A DNA stretch of 64,000 bases from Bin107 sp965221655 (GTDB taxonomy: Bacteria; UBA8248). Location of the stretch: contig OZ244906.1 of assembly GCA_965221655.1 (NCBI GenBank), positions 310,001 through 374,000 of the forward strand. Reading direction: 5' to 3'. The position numbers and the translations under genes are program-made. This document shows, piece after piece, positions 8,164-17,091 of the stretch (the stretch's first letter is position 1; each line of letters starts with the position of its first letter). The notes below the pieces were generated by a model. That model did not search any database and had not been told where the DNA came from. It worked only from the letters and a program-made list of their open reading frames with translations.

Positions 8164-11100
8164 GTGGAGACGCACTTGACGGACAAAACCGAAGAAATAC
8201 TGTTAGAGGTTACGGACGACGCCCTCCTCGTAGCCAACAGTGGACGGCCCTTTTCTCATACCGGCGTGATCAGCGTCTGTGCATATCATCTCAGCGACAA
8301 GCAATCGACGAGCGATGTGGAGCGATATTCTTGCAGTGACGCCGAACTCGTCCGGAAGATTCGCGATATATGGATCAAGACTTACCTGGGCAACCCGAAC
8401 CTTATTGTGGAAGATTCCTACAAGCAAGATGAAACCAAACGTGATTACGGGGGGCGGTTCGTCTGGGAGCTCTTGCAGAATGCCGACGATTCGATAGGGC
8501 AGGAGAGACAAGGTGTGGAACTCATCGGGTCAAAAGGACTGGGCTTCAAATCGGTGCTGGAAATCTCCGATGAACCAGAGGTTCATTCAGGCCCGTTTCA
8601 TTTCCTATTTTCGCCCACCAGAACCCAAAAACTTCTGACCGAAAAAGGACTGCGCGCCGGCCCTCTTCCCTTGACCTTCCGCATCCCCCACGAGTGCGAG
8701 CCGGACCCGAAAACCTGCGAACTTCTCAAAGCAGGATATGCGACAGTCATTCGACTTCCGTTTCGGAACGAGGAAGCACGGGGCAAGGCGACTGAATCCT
8801 TGTGCGGTCTCTCTCCCCTGTTCCTGCTTCTCTCTCAGAGATTGTCTTGTGTGCATATCCGGACGCCGGAGGGAGAGACCATCTACGAGGCGACAAGGCG
8901 CAAAACGGGACCTTGCACGCACGATATTACTCTCTCCAGTCTTCGCCCGAACGGCTTCGAATCGACCGGGTGGAGACGATGGTGGGCCGAAAGCGAGCCG
9001 ACTGTCGCAGGCAGGCTTTCTGTTGCCGTCTGCCTTCCGCTGAACGAAGCGGGCAAGGCCGTTCCGTATGGCAAGAGTGTTCCCTTTCACGTTTTCTTTC
9101 CGACTAATGAACAAAGCGGCGCGCGCGCCCTCGTCCATGCCTCGTTCGACCTCGAACAAAACCGCAAGCACGTCAGGCGTGGCGAACACGACGGCGACGT
9201 TCGGAAGTTGTTCGGTGAATTGTTCTGTAAGGTGCTCAAAGATGTTCCCGCGCGAACCGCCTTGGAGAGCTTCGGGGAAATCACGCCTGGAGAGGGCGAT
9301 TCGCCGCTGGAGAGGCTCGGGCAAACGATTAGGGGCACGCTGAAAAAGACGCCTTTCGTTCGCGTCATAGGCGGCGGGCGGGCCACGCCTGGAGAAGTGA
9401 GGCTCTGGAAAGACAGGCTGGGATTCGTCTTGCGCGAAGACGTTCAGGAAGTGCGCGATGCGCGTCTGCTCGTACCTGAACTTCGTGATCTGGGGGATAT
9501 TCTTGAGGACTTCTTCTGCGCACAAGAAGTTGAAGATGAGAAATACATCCGCCTGCTGCGCCATTGCCGCAATGATTCGCTTGAAGCGTGTCTGTCGAGT
9601 TCACTCGTTTTGGTTTTGGGCGGGCTGAAACGACTCGATCGGGAAGAGTGGCACCGCGAGGAGTTGCTCGAAGTTTTACGAAAAGTCGCTTGTTGGTGGG
9701 TGGAAACGGGATCGGCGCGAGCTCTCGATGGGCATATCCCGCTGTTGCGCGCTCGCCCGAAGGACTGGCCCAATTGGCTGCCTGCCGACGCGCTGCACCC
9801 GAAAATGCGCAAAATGCTGGAGCGACTGGAGAAATGGGACGGTAAACCGGATACCCAAGCTCTCTTTTCGGGGAGGCTGTTGCAGCAGAAGGGAGACTTT
9901 TTGCGCCACGTCCTTTTGCCCTTCGTCCAGAAGTGGGACGTCGGGCACTGGGAGGCCGATGGGTGGCGGGCCTTGCGTCAGGTTTTGTCCTGGGAGCGTC
10001 GTAGCACATTTGAGGACACATCGCCTTGGATCGAAGGGGCGAACGACCAAAGAGACCAAGTAGCAAAGTCGCTCTGCCTGCCGACCGACAAAGGTTGGTT
10101 GCCCGCCGGCGACTGCTACGCCGGCGAAGCCTGGGGCGGACCTGCGGTGTTCGACCGATTTTTCCGTGACGTCGAAGGGCGGGGTATCGTGTGCTCGCTC
10201 GATGAATGGCCTGAAATCATCCGGGGGGAGACCGACAAAGACGAGTGGAAGCCTCTGTTGCGGTGGGTGGGGGTGTCTTGGGAGCCGAAGGTCCGGCACC
10301 CGCACCCTTGTTTTCTTACACCAGATCACGATTTGCTGGATGGCTACAAGGAAGATTTGGGATATCGTAATTGGTCAAAACCTTGGGAACGTAATTGGGA
10401 AATCGAACATTTTCCTCAATGTGTAGAAAACGGTTCCAAGCCTGCCGACATGATCAAGATGATGCTCCCTTTGGCAGAAACAATGCAAAAACTTAAGGCA
10501 GTTTATTATTATCATGTTAAACGGAGGCGCGAAAATTTCGCATGCTACCAGTTGAAGCACGAGCAATGGCTGCCGTGTAGGCGGGCTCTGTTGTACGAGG
10601 GCGAACGCGCCGCTCCGAGTGAAGCCTTTCTGCCGGGCAAGGGTCTCGGCGGGTTGTTGCCCGAAGTCGATAAGACGGGCATCGACGATGAGGAATGGTA
10701 CAAACACGTTCAGGGTGCACTTATAGATTTGGGTGTTCAGGAGAATTTGCCCAAAGACGCGGAGGGATTCCACGAATGGATGCGCAAACTCTCGCAAAAA
10801 GAGTATGACTCCGAGGCCTTGGAAAAAGCCGCCAAAGAACTTTACCGCCGATATTTAGGACTCGATGACTGCCAGGGAGCGTTCCCGCAAGACATTCACA
10901 TCCCATGCTGGGGCGAGGAGGAGAATCTGACCTTTTCTCCGCCCGATGAGGTTTTTCACGTCGATCGGCCGTACCTCGACGAGGTGAGGCGAGAAATACT
11001 CCAAAAAGGATATAAGCTATTCATCATCCCACTTAGTGCGGGAGCTGCAGCGCCCGACCGGCTGGGCGTGCGCATTCTCTCTCAGGAACTCAGCGCCGAA

Positions 11101-12324
11101 CCAAATTATGAATCGAAAGACGAGGAGGGTACCGAGCGTCTGCGCAAACGCTACGCCGAGCGGCGCGTGGGTCTGGGGCTCGCCGCAGACCTGAAAGAAG
11201 TCGATAAAACGCTCCCCGAGGGATTGTCTCTCTCCGCCGTGCGCGGTCTGCACCTGCAACTGAACGCCGACAATGGGGACGTGGCCAAGGTCGAGGTGCT
11301 TTCCTGGTTGTCGAAAGAAGAGGACACGTTGTTGATCAATCTCGACAAGAACGAGTGGAGAGCCCTGGGGAATGGTCTGGCTGTCAGCATAGCGAAGAAG
11401 GAAGACAAAGCGTCCCTCTTCGAGAACCTTCTGAGCGAAGACAAGGAAGATGAATATTTGGATCGCCTTCGACATGCGGGGGTGAGTGAAGACGACATAA
11501 GGCACGCCGAAACCACTTTTGCTCATGAGCCGGACGAAGAAAGAGTCGACTCCCCAAACTCAACCACTGGGGAACCGCCGGAAACTGGCCCTCCTCCGCA
11601 ACCGATACCGAACGACGATGTACCTAGTGGGCAAACAACACATGTACCCCAGGGCACAGGCGCTCACGACGGAGGTGCCAGGGGTGTAGATAATGGGCAA
11701 ACAACACGTGTATCGGAGCGTGGTGGTGGAATGCGCGGAAGCGAGCGGAGCGGGGGCGGTGTTACCTCTAACGGGATCCATCAGGCACCGAGCCCCGAAT
11801 CTGGCCGTGCGGCGGAGGATTGGCTCCAGAAACAGTTGGAGACGGCATTCCCCAGCCGCGTGGAGAGGCATCATCGGGACGACAAAAACAGGGAGAGCGA
11901 TTTTGTCATCAAGCGGGAGAAGGGCGAACTCCATATCGAAGTCAAGCACGCGGCCAAACGCCCCGGTACACTTTTTTGGTCGGGGCTCGAATATGAAAAA
12001 GCGCGCGATATGGAAGGAGCAACAGACAAGAGGTACGTCATGGCGCTCTTGTTTCCCGACGAAGAGCAGGGCTATGAGATTCGCTGGCTCTGGGATCCGC
12101 TGTATGGGTTGAAGGAGGCTGCGCGCGAAGTGCGTTGGGAAGGGGAAAGCAGCTATGAAGACATTCCTACGGATTCCTGGAACGTTACGGAGCGCAGACC
12201 CGCCAATGTACCCACGAAACGATACAATTTCCGCATCACATTAAAAGACGAGATGCTCGAAACCCTCGACCGGGATACCAAAGAACTGGAGGCATTGCGG
12301 CAAATGATGGCCGAGAGGTTTTGA
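8164..12324 (+). CDS. Giant GHKL (sacsin/HSP90-type) ATPase protein with C-terminal Mrr-like (DUF3883) nuclease domain; candidate defence gene
   Basis: The 1386-residue product has an N-terminal GHKL-ATPase region with WELLQNADDS (about residue 102) and IGSKGLGFKSVLEIS (about 120). A long central region without recognised motifs follows, then a Gly/Pro/Thr-rich linker (about 1120-1210). The C-terminal domain has the PD-(D/E)xK pattern ESDFVI...HIEVKH, as in DUF3883 (NO VEIN/Mrr-like) nucleases. Such ATPase-nuclease fusions are found among anti-phage and DNA-restriction genes; that role here is inferred. Unusually, the segment LLVANSGRPF...AYHLSDK, which in relatives lies between the two ATPase motifs, sits at the very N-terminus. 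Sampled lines are 45-58% GC, below the neighbours. GTG 8164 directly follows an in-frame TAG; TTG 8176 has GGAG at better spacing. Confidence 0.75.
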   Translation: METHLTDKTEEILLEVTDDALLVANSGRPFSHTGVISVCAYHLSDKQSTSDVERYSCSDAELVRKIRDIWIKTYLGNPNLIVEDSYKQDETKRDYGGRFVWELLQNADDSIGQERQGVELIGSKGLGFKSVLEISDEPEVHSGPFHFLFSPTRTQKLLTEKGLRAGPLPLTFRIPHECEPDPKTCELLKAGYATVIRLPFRNEEARGKATESLCGLSPLFLLLSQRLSCVHIRTPEGETIYEATRRKTGPCTHDITLSSLRPNGFESTGWRRWWAESEPTVAGRLSVAVCLPLNEAGKAVPYGKSVPFHVFFPTNEQSGARALVHASFDLEQNRKHVRRGEHDGDVRKLFGELFCKVLKDVPARTALESFGEITPGEGDSPLERLGQTIRGTLKKTPFVRVIGGGRATPGEVRLWKDRLGFVLREDVQEVRDARLLVPELRDLGDILEDFFCAQEVEDEKYIRLLRHCRNDSLEACLSSSLVLVLGGLKRLDREEWHREELLEVLRKVACWWVETGSARALDGHIPLLRARPKDWPNWLPADALHPKMRKMLERLEKWDGKPDTQALFSGRLLQQKGDFLRHVLLPFVQKWDVGHWEADGWRALRQVLSWERRSTFEDTSPWIEGANDQRDQVAKSLCLPTDKGWLPAGDCYAGEAWGGPAVFDRFFRDVEGRGIVCSLDEWPEIIRGETDKDEWKPLLRWVGVSWEPKVRHPHPCFLTPDHDLLDGYKEDLGYRNWSKPWERNWEIEHFPQCVENGSKPADMIKMMLPLAETMQKLKAVYYYHVKRRRENFACYQLKHEQWLPCRRALLYEGERAAPSEAFLPGKGLGGLLPEVDKTGIDDEEWYKHVQGALIDLGVQENLPKDAEGFHEWMRKLSQKEYDSEALEKAAKELYRRYLGLDDCQGAFPQDIHIPCWGEEENLTFSPPDEVFHVDRPYLDEVRREILQKGYKLFIIPLSAGAAAPDRLGVRILSQELSAEPNYESKDEEGTERLRKRYAERRVGLGLAADLKEVDKTLPEGLSLSAVRGLHLQLNADNGDVAKVEVLSWLSKEEDTLLINLDKNEWRALGNGLAVSIAKKEDKASLFENLLSEDKEDEYLDRLRHAGVSEDDIRHAETTFAHEPDEERVDSPNSTTGEPPETGPPPQPIPNDDVPSGQTTHVPQGTGAHDGGARGVDNGQTTRVSERGGGMRGSERSGGGVTSNGIHQAPSPESGRAAEDWLQKQLETAFPSRVERHHRDDKNRESDFVIKREKGELHIEVKHAAKRPGTLFWSGLEYEKARDMEGATDKRYVMALLFPDEEQGYEIRWLWDPLYGLKEAAREVRWEGESSYEDIPTDSWNVTERRPANVPTKRYNFRITLKDEMLETLDRDTKELEALRQMMAERF
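11628..11707 (+). repeat. Two copies of a 14-bp direct repeat in the linker of the giant ATPase-nuclease gene
   Basis: The 14-mer TGGGCAAACAACAC occurs at 11628-11641 and 11694-11707, exactly 66 bases (22 codons) apart and in the same frame, encoding GQTTHV and GQTTRV. The surrounding linker is rich in Gly, Pro, Thr and Ser. A repeat in a flexible linker could change copy number by slippage without breaking the frame. Confidence 0.7.
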
Positions 12325-12411
12325 TGGTGCCCAAGGCCGGACTCGAACCGACACGGGGTTGCCCCCACTAGCCCCTCAAGCTAGCGTGTCTACCAGTTCC
12401 ACCACTTGGGC
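12325..12411 (-). tRNA. tRNA-Leu (anticodon GAG)
   Basis: The minus strand folds as a class II tRNA. The acceptor stem pairs GCCCAAG with CTTGGGC, the D arm is GGTGGAACTGGTAGACACG, and the anticodon stem pairs CTAGC with GCTAG. The loop is TTGAGGG with anticodon GAG at 12375-12377. A long variable arm follows, and the T arm contains GGTTCGAGTCC. Discriminator A is followed by an encoded CCA (12325-12327). The long variable arm and GAG anticodon identify leucine, reading CUC/CUU. Its 3' end directly abuts the stop codon of the giant ATPase-nuclease gene. Confidence 0.95.
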
Positions 12412-12448
12412 ACGAGGACCCGTGCGCTAAGCGTGCGGGCTACGGGCC

Positions 12449-12478
12449 TATATAGCGTCGCGGGCGGCGGGCTGTCAA
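12449..12478 (-). promoter_or_regulatory. Sigma70-type promoter for tRNA-Leu
   Basis: On the minus strand a perfect -35 box TTGACA (12478-12473) is followed by an 18-base spacer and TATATA (12454-12449). The tRNA 5' end lies 38 bases after the -10 box, a normal leader length. Prediction from motif only. Confidence 0.7.
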
Positions 12479-12503
12479 CGTCTCCGCCGGGAGCGGCGTC
12501 GTG

Positions 12504-13997
12504 CTAGCGGGCACTTGCGCGGGGGTTCACGGCGTCGCGCAGCCCCTCGCCGAAGAGGTTGAAGGCGAGCATGACGATGAGAATCGCGCACCCGGGGATG
12601 AAGGTGAGCCAGGGGGCGTCGAAGATGTATTTCTTGCCCTCGGAGAACACGTTGCCCCAGCTCGCCTGGGGCGGAGGCACGCCGAAGCCCAGAAAGCTCA
12701 GACTCGCCTCGGTGAGAATCGCCCCGGCGATGCCGATGGTCGCGGAGACGAGCACGGGGGCCAGGGCGTTGGGGACGAGATAGCGGAAGATGAGGAGGCT
12801 GTCGCTGCCGCCCGCCGCGCGCGCGGATTCCACAAAGGGCTGCTCGCGCAGCGAGAGCACCTCGGCGCGCACGAAGCGCGCCGGCCCCACCCAGCCGAGC
12901 AGCCCGATGACGAGCATGATAATCCAGATGTTGGGCGTCACGAGGGCGAGAATCGTGAGCAGCAAGAAGAACGAGGGAAAGGAGAGCTGCACGTCCACGA
13001 CCGTCGTGTAGATGACGTCCACCCTGGGCAGGCGAAAGCGCGCCAGCCGGGCCGTGGGGTTCAGGCGCCGGTAGAGCAGGCCGCAGGCCGCCGCTCCCGC
13101 AAGAGCCAGCCACAGGTGGGCGCCGCGGCCCGGGTGGGCGAGGTAGAGCCCCGCGAGAAAGAGCGCGAAATACACTGCTCCCGCCCCGCACACCGCCCCC
13201 AGAGCCGCGCCGTCGCGCGCGTTTTCTTCGGCGTTTTTGCCCTGTGCCCCCCCGAAGGCGGCGAGTGCGAGCAGGCACGACGCACCGAGCAGGCACTCGC
13301 GCCAGCCGGGCGTGCGCACGCGCAGCCCGGCGTCGGAGACGAAGCCGCGGAATTCGAACGGCGCGAACCCCTCCAGGGCGAGTCCGAGCACGGCACCGAA
13401 GGCAAATCCTTCCAGAAACAGCCTCCGGCCCCCGCTGCGAAACGCGAGCCCCGCCCCTGCGCCCGCCGCACAGAAGATAAGCGGCAACAGCCCCGCCTCG
13501 TTCCACAGGCCATAGCCCGCAAGCCCCGCGCCCGCGAAGCCGAGCAGGGGCGTTCCGCTGGGCTTGAGTTCTCCGTAAAAACCCGCCATGCCGCCTATCG
13601 CCACCCCGAGCAGCGTGGCGATGCCCACCGCCACGAAGCCCACCGACATCGAGATGAACGTGCCCTCGAGCATGCGGGCGAACACGTCGCGCCCCAAATC
13701 GTCGGTGCCAAAGAGATAGACGCCCAGACGCGGGAGATTCTCCCGGGGGACGACGCCCGGCGTGGGTGCGGAAAGCGGCGCTTTCAGCTTGTCCGGCAGG
13801 CGCACGACGTTGGCGTCGAAAAGAGGTTCGCTCATCACCACGGAGTTGGCGAAGCCGAGCAGTGCGAGGGCGAAGAAAACCACCAGCACGGCGCCCCCGC
13901 CCATCGCCATGCGGTTGCGCCGCAGGTGGCGCCAGACGCGGCGCGCGGGCGTGAGCTCCTCGCCCATCTCCTCAAAGACGCCGCGCTCTTCGTTCAC
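12504..13997 (-). CDS. Peptide/oligopeptide ABC transporter permease (DppC/OppC type) with large internal insertion
   Basis: At 497 residues this permease is far longer than the usual 280-320. Residues 1-142 hold the N-terminal OppC domain, the first helix and FGTDDLGRDVFARML...GMAGFYG. Residues 323-497 hold the rest of the permease fold, including the cytoplasmic loop ESARAAGGSDSLLIFRYLVPN that docks the ATPase and the LSFLGFGVPPP region. Between them lies about 180 extra residues rich in Ala, Gly and Leu with perhaps six hydrophobic stretches. The insertion stays in frame. Its start overlaps the DppB stop. No ABC ATPase gene is nearby; the next gene is tRNA-Leu. Confidence 0.85.
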   Translation of the reverse strand: MNEERGVFEEMGEELTPARRVWRHLRRNRMAMGGGAVLVVFFALALLGFANSVVMSEPLFDANVVRLPDKLKAPLSAPTPGVVPRENLPRLGVYLFGTDDLGRDVFARMLEGTFISMSVGFVAVGIATLLGVAIGGMAGFYGELKPSGTPLLGFAGAGLAGYGLWNEAGLLPLIFCAAGAGAGLAFRSGGRRLFLEGFAFGAVLGLALEGFAPFEFRGFVSDAGLRVRTPGWRECLLGASCLLALAAFGGAQGKNAEENARDGAALGAVCGAGAVYFALFLAGLYLAHPGRGAHLWLALAGAAACGLLYRRLNPTARLARFRLPRVDVIYTTVVDVQLSFPSFFLLLTILALVTPNIWIIMLVIGLLGWVGPARFVRAEVLSLREQPFVESARAAGGSDSLLIFRYLVPNALAPVLVSATIGIAGAILTEASLSFLGFGVPPPQASWGNVFSEGKKYIFDAPWLTFIPGCAILIVMLAFNLFGEGLRDAVNPRASAR

Positions 13998-14989
13998 AGG
14001 CGAATCCTCGGGTCGACCACCACCAGCAAGACGTCGGAGATGAAGGTGCCCACGACGACGAGGATGGCCGACATGAAGTTCAGACTCAGGATGACGGGGT
14101 AGTCGCGCGCCAGCACGGCCTCAAAGCCCAGGCGGCCCATGCCCGGCCACGCGAAGATGTTCTCGATGATGACCGAGCCGCCGATCAGCCCCGGCAGGAT
14201 AAGGCCGAACATGGTGACGAAGGGCAGGGCCGCGTTTCTCAGGGCGTGGACGTAATGAACGGTGTTCTCGTCCAGCCCCTTGGCGTGCGCCGTGCGGATG
14301 AAGTCCGAATCCACCACCTCTATCATCTGGCTGCGCACGTAGCGCGAGAGCACGGCGACTCCGCCGAGTGCGCCCACGAGGCTGGGCAGCACGAGATGCC
14401 AGACGCGGTCGTTGATGCGGAACAGGGGCGCTGCGTCGCCGTGGCCGAAGGTCTCGACCCCCAGAACGGAGACCTCCAGACCCGGCACGCGGTAGTCGGT
14501 GAAGGGGAGCGGAAACCCCTGGACGACGGCGATGATGAGGATGTAGGCGAGAAAGAAGCCGGGCGTGGAAATCATCAGGTAGCTCAGGAACGTGGTGGAG
14601 CGGTCGAAGAGCCCGTGGCGTCCGAGTGCGCCCGCGATGCCGAGCGGAAACGAGAGACACCACGTGATGATGGTGCCCACGATGAACAGCGGCAGGCTGA
14701 TGAGGAAGCGCCTCCATATCTTGCCGAAGACGGGCTGGTTGTCCTTGAGGCTCCTGAGCTCGCCCGTGAAGAATTTTTTGTAGAAGCGCCAGTACTGGAC
14801 GGGCAGCGGCTTGTCCAGGTCGAAGGCGGCGCGGTAGCGGGCGAGGTCTTCTTGCGTGAAGCGCGGGTTCAAGGGGTCGATCTGGCTCGGCTCGCCGGGG
14901 GCCAGATGGATGATCAGAAAGCTCACGACCGAGATGACGAAGAGCGTCGCGAGCTTGAACAGCGTCGTCCGCACGATGTAGGCGATCAA
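13994..14989 (-). CDS. Peptide/oligopeptide ABC transporter permease (DppB/OppB type)
   Basis: The 331-residue inner-membrane permease starts at TTG 14989, which overlaps the stop of the binding-protein gene as TTGA. It shows the family N-terminus (a first helix ending near APGEPSQ), the loop STPGFFLAYILI, the ATPase-contact segment DSDFIRTAHAKGLDENTVHYVHALRNA, and the C-terminal WPGMGRLGFEAVLARDYPVI. It pairs with the DppC-type gene that overlaps its 3' end to form the channel for peptides or similar solutes. Confidence 0.9.
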   Translation of the reverse strand: MIAYIVRTTLFKLATLFVISVVSFLIIHLAPGEPSQIDPLNPRFTQEDLARYRAAFDLDKPLPVQYWRFYKKFFTGELRSLKDNQPVFGKIWRRFLISLPLFIVGTIITWCLSFPLGIAGALGRHGLFDRSTTFLSYLMISTPGFFLAYILIIAVVQGFPLPFTDYRVPGLEVSVLGVETFGHGDAAPLFRINDRVWHLVLPSLVGALGGVAVLSRYVRSQMIEVVDSDFIRTAHAKGLDENTVHYVHALRNAALPFVTMFGLILPGLIGGSVIIENIFAWPGMGRLGFEAVLARDYPVILSLNFMSAILVVVGTFISDVLLVVVDPRIRL

Positions 14990-17067
14990 TTTCTGCTCTC
15001 GAAACTGGGGACGCGGGGGAATTTTATCCACTCGTTGAAGTCGAACGAAAAGTTGCCCGTGATGGTGGGGCGGATTTTGCGCGGGCGCACGCCGCCGCTC
15101 CGGAGCCGTTGGGCAATGGCGATTTTGCGGTCGAGCAGCGCCGTCCACTTGCCGACGTAGAGGAACGTGTAGGGCTGGTCCGCCGCGATGACGCTGTGCA
15201 GGGCGTGTGCGTAGCGAATCTGTTTTTCGAGGTCGTATTCCTGGCGAATCTTGACTATCAGCTCATCCGCCTCAGGGTTTTTGTAGCCCACGAAGTTGAG
15301 CTGGCCCTTGCCCGTCTGGCTCGAATGCCAAATCTGGAAGAGGTCGGGGTCGAGGCCCATGCTCCAGCCGAGGATGACGGCGTCGAAGTTGTGCTGGTTG
15401 ATGTGCTTTCTGATGAAGACGGCCCACTCGACCTGCGAGAAGGTAATCCGCACGCCGATGCGCTTCCATGCGTCCTGGACGACGGTGCCCACGGCGCGGC
15501 GAATCTCGTTGCCGTGGTTCGTCATCAGGTTGAAGGAGAGCGGCTTGCCGTCCTTGAAGAGCAGGCCGTCCTTTTTGCGGAACCCCGCCTCGTGGAGCAG
15601 GCGTTCCGCCCCTTTCGGGTCGTAGGGCAGGGGCGCGATGGAGCGGTTGTAGTGCCTGCTCTGCTTGACGAAGGGTCCCGTGATGTCCTCGGCCTGGCCG
15701 TTGAGCACGTAGCGGTGGATTTGGCGCGTGTTCACCGCCATGCCGAGTGCCTTGCGCACGCGCGCGTCGCGAAACGGCCGGCGCCGCATGTTGTAGCCGA
15801 TGTAGGAGAAGCCGAACGACAGGCCCGAGAAGACCTGGAACCTCGGGTCCTTCGCGAGTCGCTCGACCTGGTGCGCGCCCGCCCCGTAGCGGTCCACGGT
15901 GCCCGCGTAGAAGGCTATCTCCTGGGTCAGGGGGTCGGGCAGGATTCTGTAGACGTATTCGTGGTACTCGGGCGGGCCGTCCCAGTAGTCGGGGTTGCGC
16001 ACGAGGCGAATCAGTTCGTCCGAGCGCCACTCGCCGAACACGAACGCTCCCGTGCCGACGGGATTTCTGTTAAACGCGCTGTCGCGCAGGGAGAACGCCG
16101 CGGGGTCTTTGCCCGCGCGCCGGGCTTCTTGTGCGAGTTTTTTCGCGTTCAGCAGGTGTTCGGGCAGCATCCCCATGCTCCAGGTGCCGAAGGCGGGGGA
16201 ATAGAGCCGCTTGTAGACGATGCGGACGGTGAACCTGTCGGGCGTCTCGACGCGCTTCACCGGTTCGAAGTCCGACGTGCGGGGCGAGAGGTTGCGGGGA
16301 TTCAGGATGGCCTCGTAGGTGAAGCGCACGTCGCCCGCGTCGAATTCGTGGCCGTCGTGGAAGCGCACGCCGCGCCGGAGCTCGAAGGTGATGACGGGGT
16401 TGTGCTCGGTGAGCAGAACACGCCCGAGTGCTTGTGCGCGCTGGGCAGGGGGCAGCGCGGCATCGACGTAAGGCCCCGGGTCGGTGGCGATGCCGCCTGC
16501 GCCCAGCCATTTGCGCAGGTGCGCGAAGAGGTTTTGATCCACCTCGCCCAGTGTGAGTTGCACGCGTGCGGGGTAGGCCACGCGCACGACGGCGCGCCCG
16601 GGCCGCCCCTTGCCCCCGGGCGGCGGCGTACGGATGGATATCTTCTGCGCGGCGGCGGGCACGACTTGCGCTTTTTGCACGTTTTTAAGCCAGGCGGGCC
16701 CATTCGCCAGGCGCGCCTGCTCGATGCGCGCGGCGAGGGCCGCAGCCCCCGGACCCTCGGGGTGGGGCACGAAGAACGCCTCTTCGTGAATTGTCCACGC
16801 GGTGGCCAGACGGCCCCGGTAGGAGAGGTCGCGATCCCTGTCGATGAGCCCGTCGAACACCTTGTCGACGATGTCGCCGCTCGACGTGTCGGCGTGCAGG
16901 ATGGGGTTCAGGATTTGCGCGTCGCCGATAGAGCCCGCGATGAACTGGCGCAGGCGCGCGTCGCCGCCCCTGGTTTGCTCGGAGAACGTGGGCACCCAGA
17001 AGTAGGATTGCGCGAGCACCGCGGTGATCAGCAGGGGCAGAAGCAGCAGGAGACGCTTGATCGCCAT
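14986..17067 (-). CDS. ABC transporter substrate-binding protein, family 5 (peptide/nickel type)
   Basis: The 693-residue protein has a signal-peptide-like N-terminus (MAIKRLLLLLPLLITAVLAQ) and the SBP_bac_5 fold: ITFELRRGVRFHDGHEFDAGDVRFTYE..., NPVGTGAFVFGEW and RKALGMAVNTRQI. It should capture peptides or related solutes in the periplasm for the two downstream permeases. It is longer than typical DppA (about 530), with an extra stretch near residues 100-190 that contains a Pro/Gly-rich linker. The start ATG has GAGG ten bases upstream. It follows secG by 24 bases, so the importer may be read from the gap promoter. Confidence 0.9.
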   Translation of the reverse strand: MAIKRLLLLLPLLITAVLAQSYFWVPTFSEQTRGGDARLRQFIAGSIGDAQILNPILHADTSSGDIVDKVFDGLIDRDRDLSYRGRLATAWTIHEEAFFVPHPEGPGAAALAARIEQARLANGPAWLKNVQKAQVVPAAAQKISIRTPPPGGKGRPGRAVVRVAYPARVQLTLGEVDQNLFAHLRKWLGAGGIATDPGPYVDAALPPAQRAQALGRVLLTEHNPVITFELRRGVRFHDGHEFDAGDVRFTYEAILNPRNLSPRTSDFEPVKRVETPDRFTVRIVYKRLYSPAFGTWSMGMLPEHLLNAKKLAQEARRAGKDPAAFSLRDSAFNRNPVGTGAFVFGEWRSDELIRLVRNPDYWDGPPEYHEYVYRILPDPLTQEIAFYAGTVDRYGAGAHQVERLAKDPRFQVFSGLSFGFSYIGYNMRRRPFRDARVRKALGMAVNTRQIHRYVLNGQAEDITGPFVKQSRHYNRSIAPLPYDPKGAERLLHEAGFRKKDGLLFKDGKPLSFNLMTNHGNEIRRAVGTVVQDAWKRIGVRITFSQVEWAVFIRKHINQHNFDAVILGWSMGLDPDLFQIWHSSQTGKGQLNFVGYKNPEADELIVKIRQEYDLEKQIRYAHALHSVIAADQPYTFLYVGKWTALLDRKIAIAQRLRSGGVRPRKIRPTITGNFSFDFNEWIKFPRVPSFESRN

Positions 17068-17091
17068 CGTCGTCGGCCCTCGGAGTACGCC

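Noticed and set aside
8140..8165. Possible att-like repeat of the tRNA-Leu 3' end at the left boundary of the giant gene (ATGGTGTAGTGGG)
   Set aside because: Only ATGGTG is shared with the tRNA end (ATGGTGCCC); a six-base match is not enough to call a direct repeat.
12501..14102. 533-codon plus-strand open frame opposite the ABC permease genes
   Set aside because: The translation is Ala/Arg/Glu/Gly-rich without motif and mirrors the permease codons; treated as a shadow.
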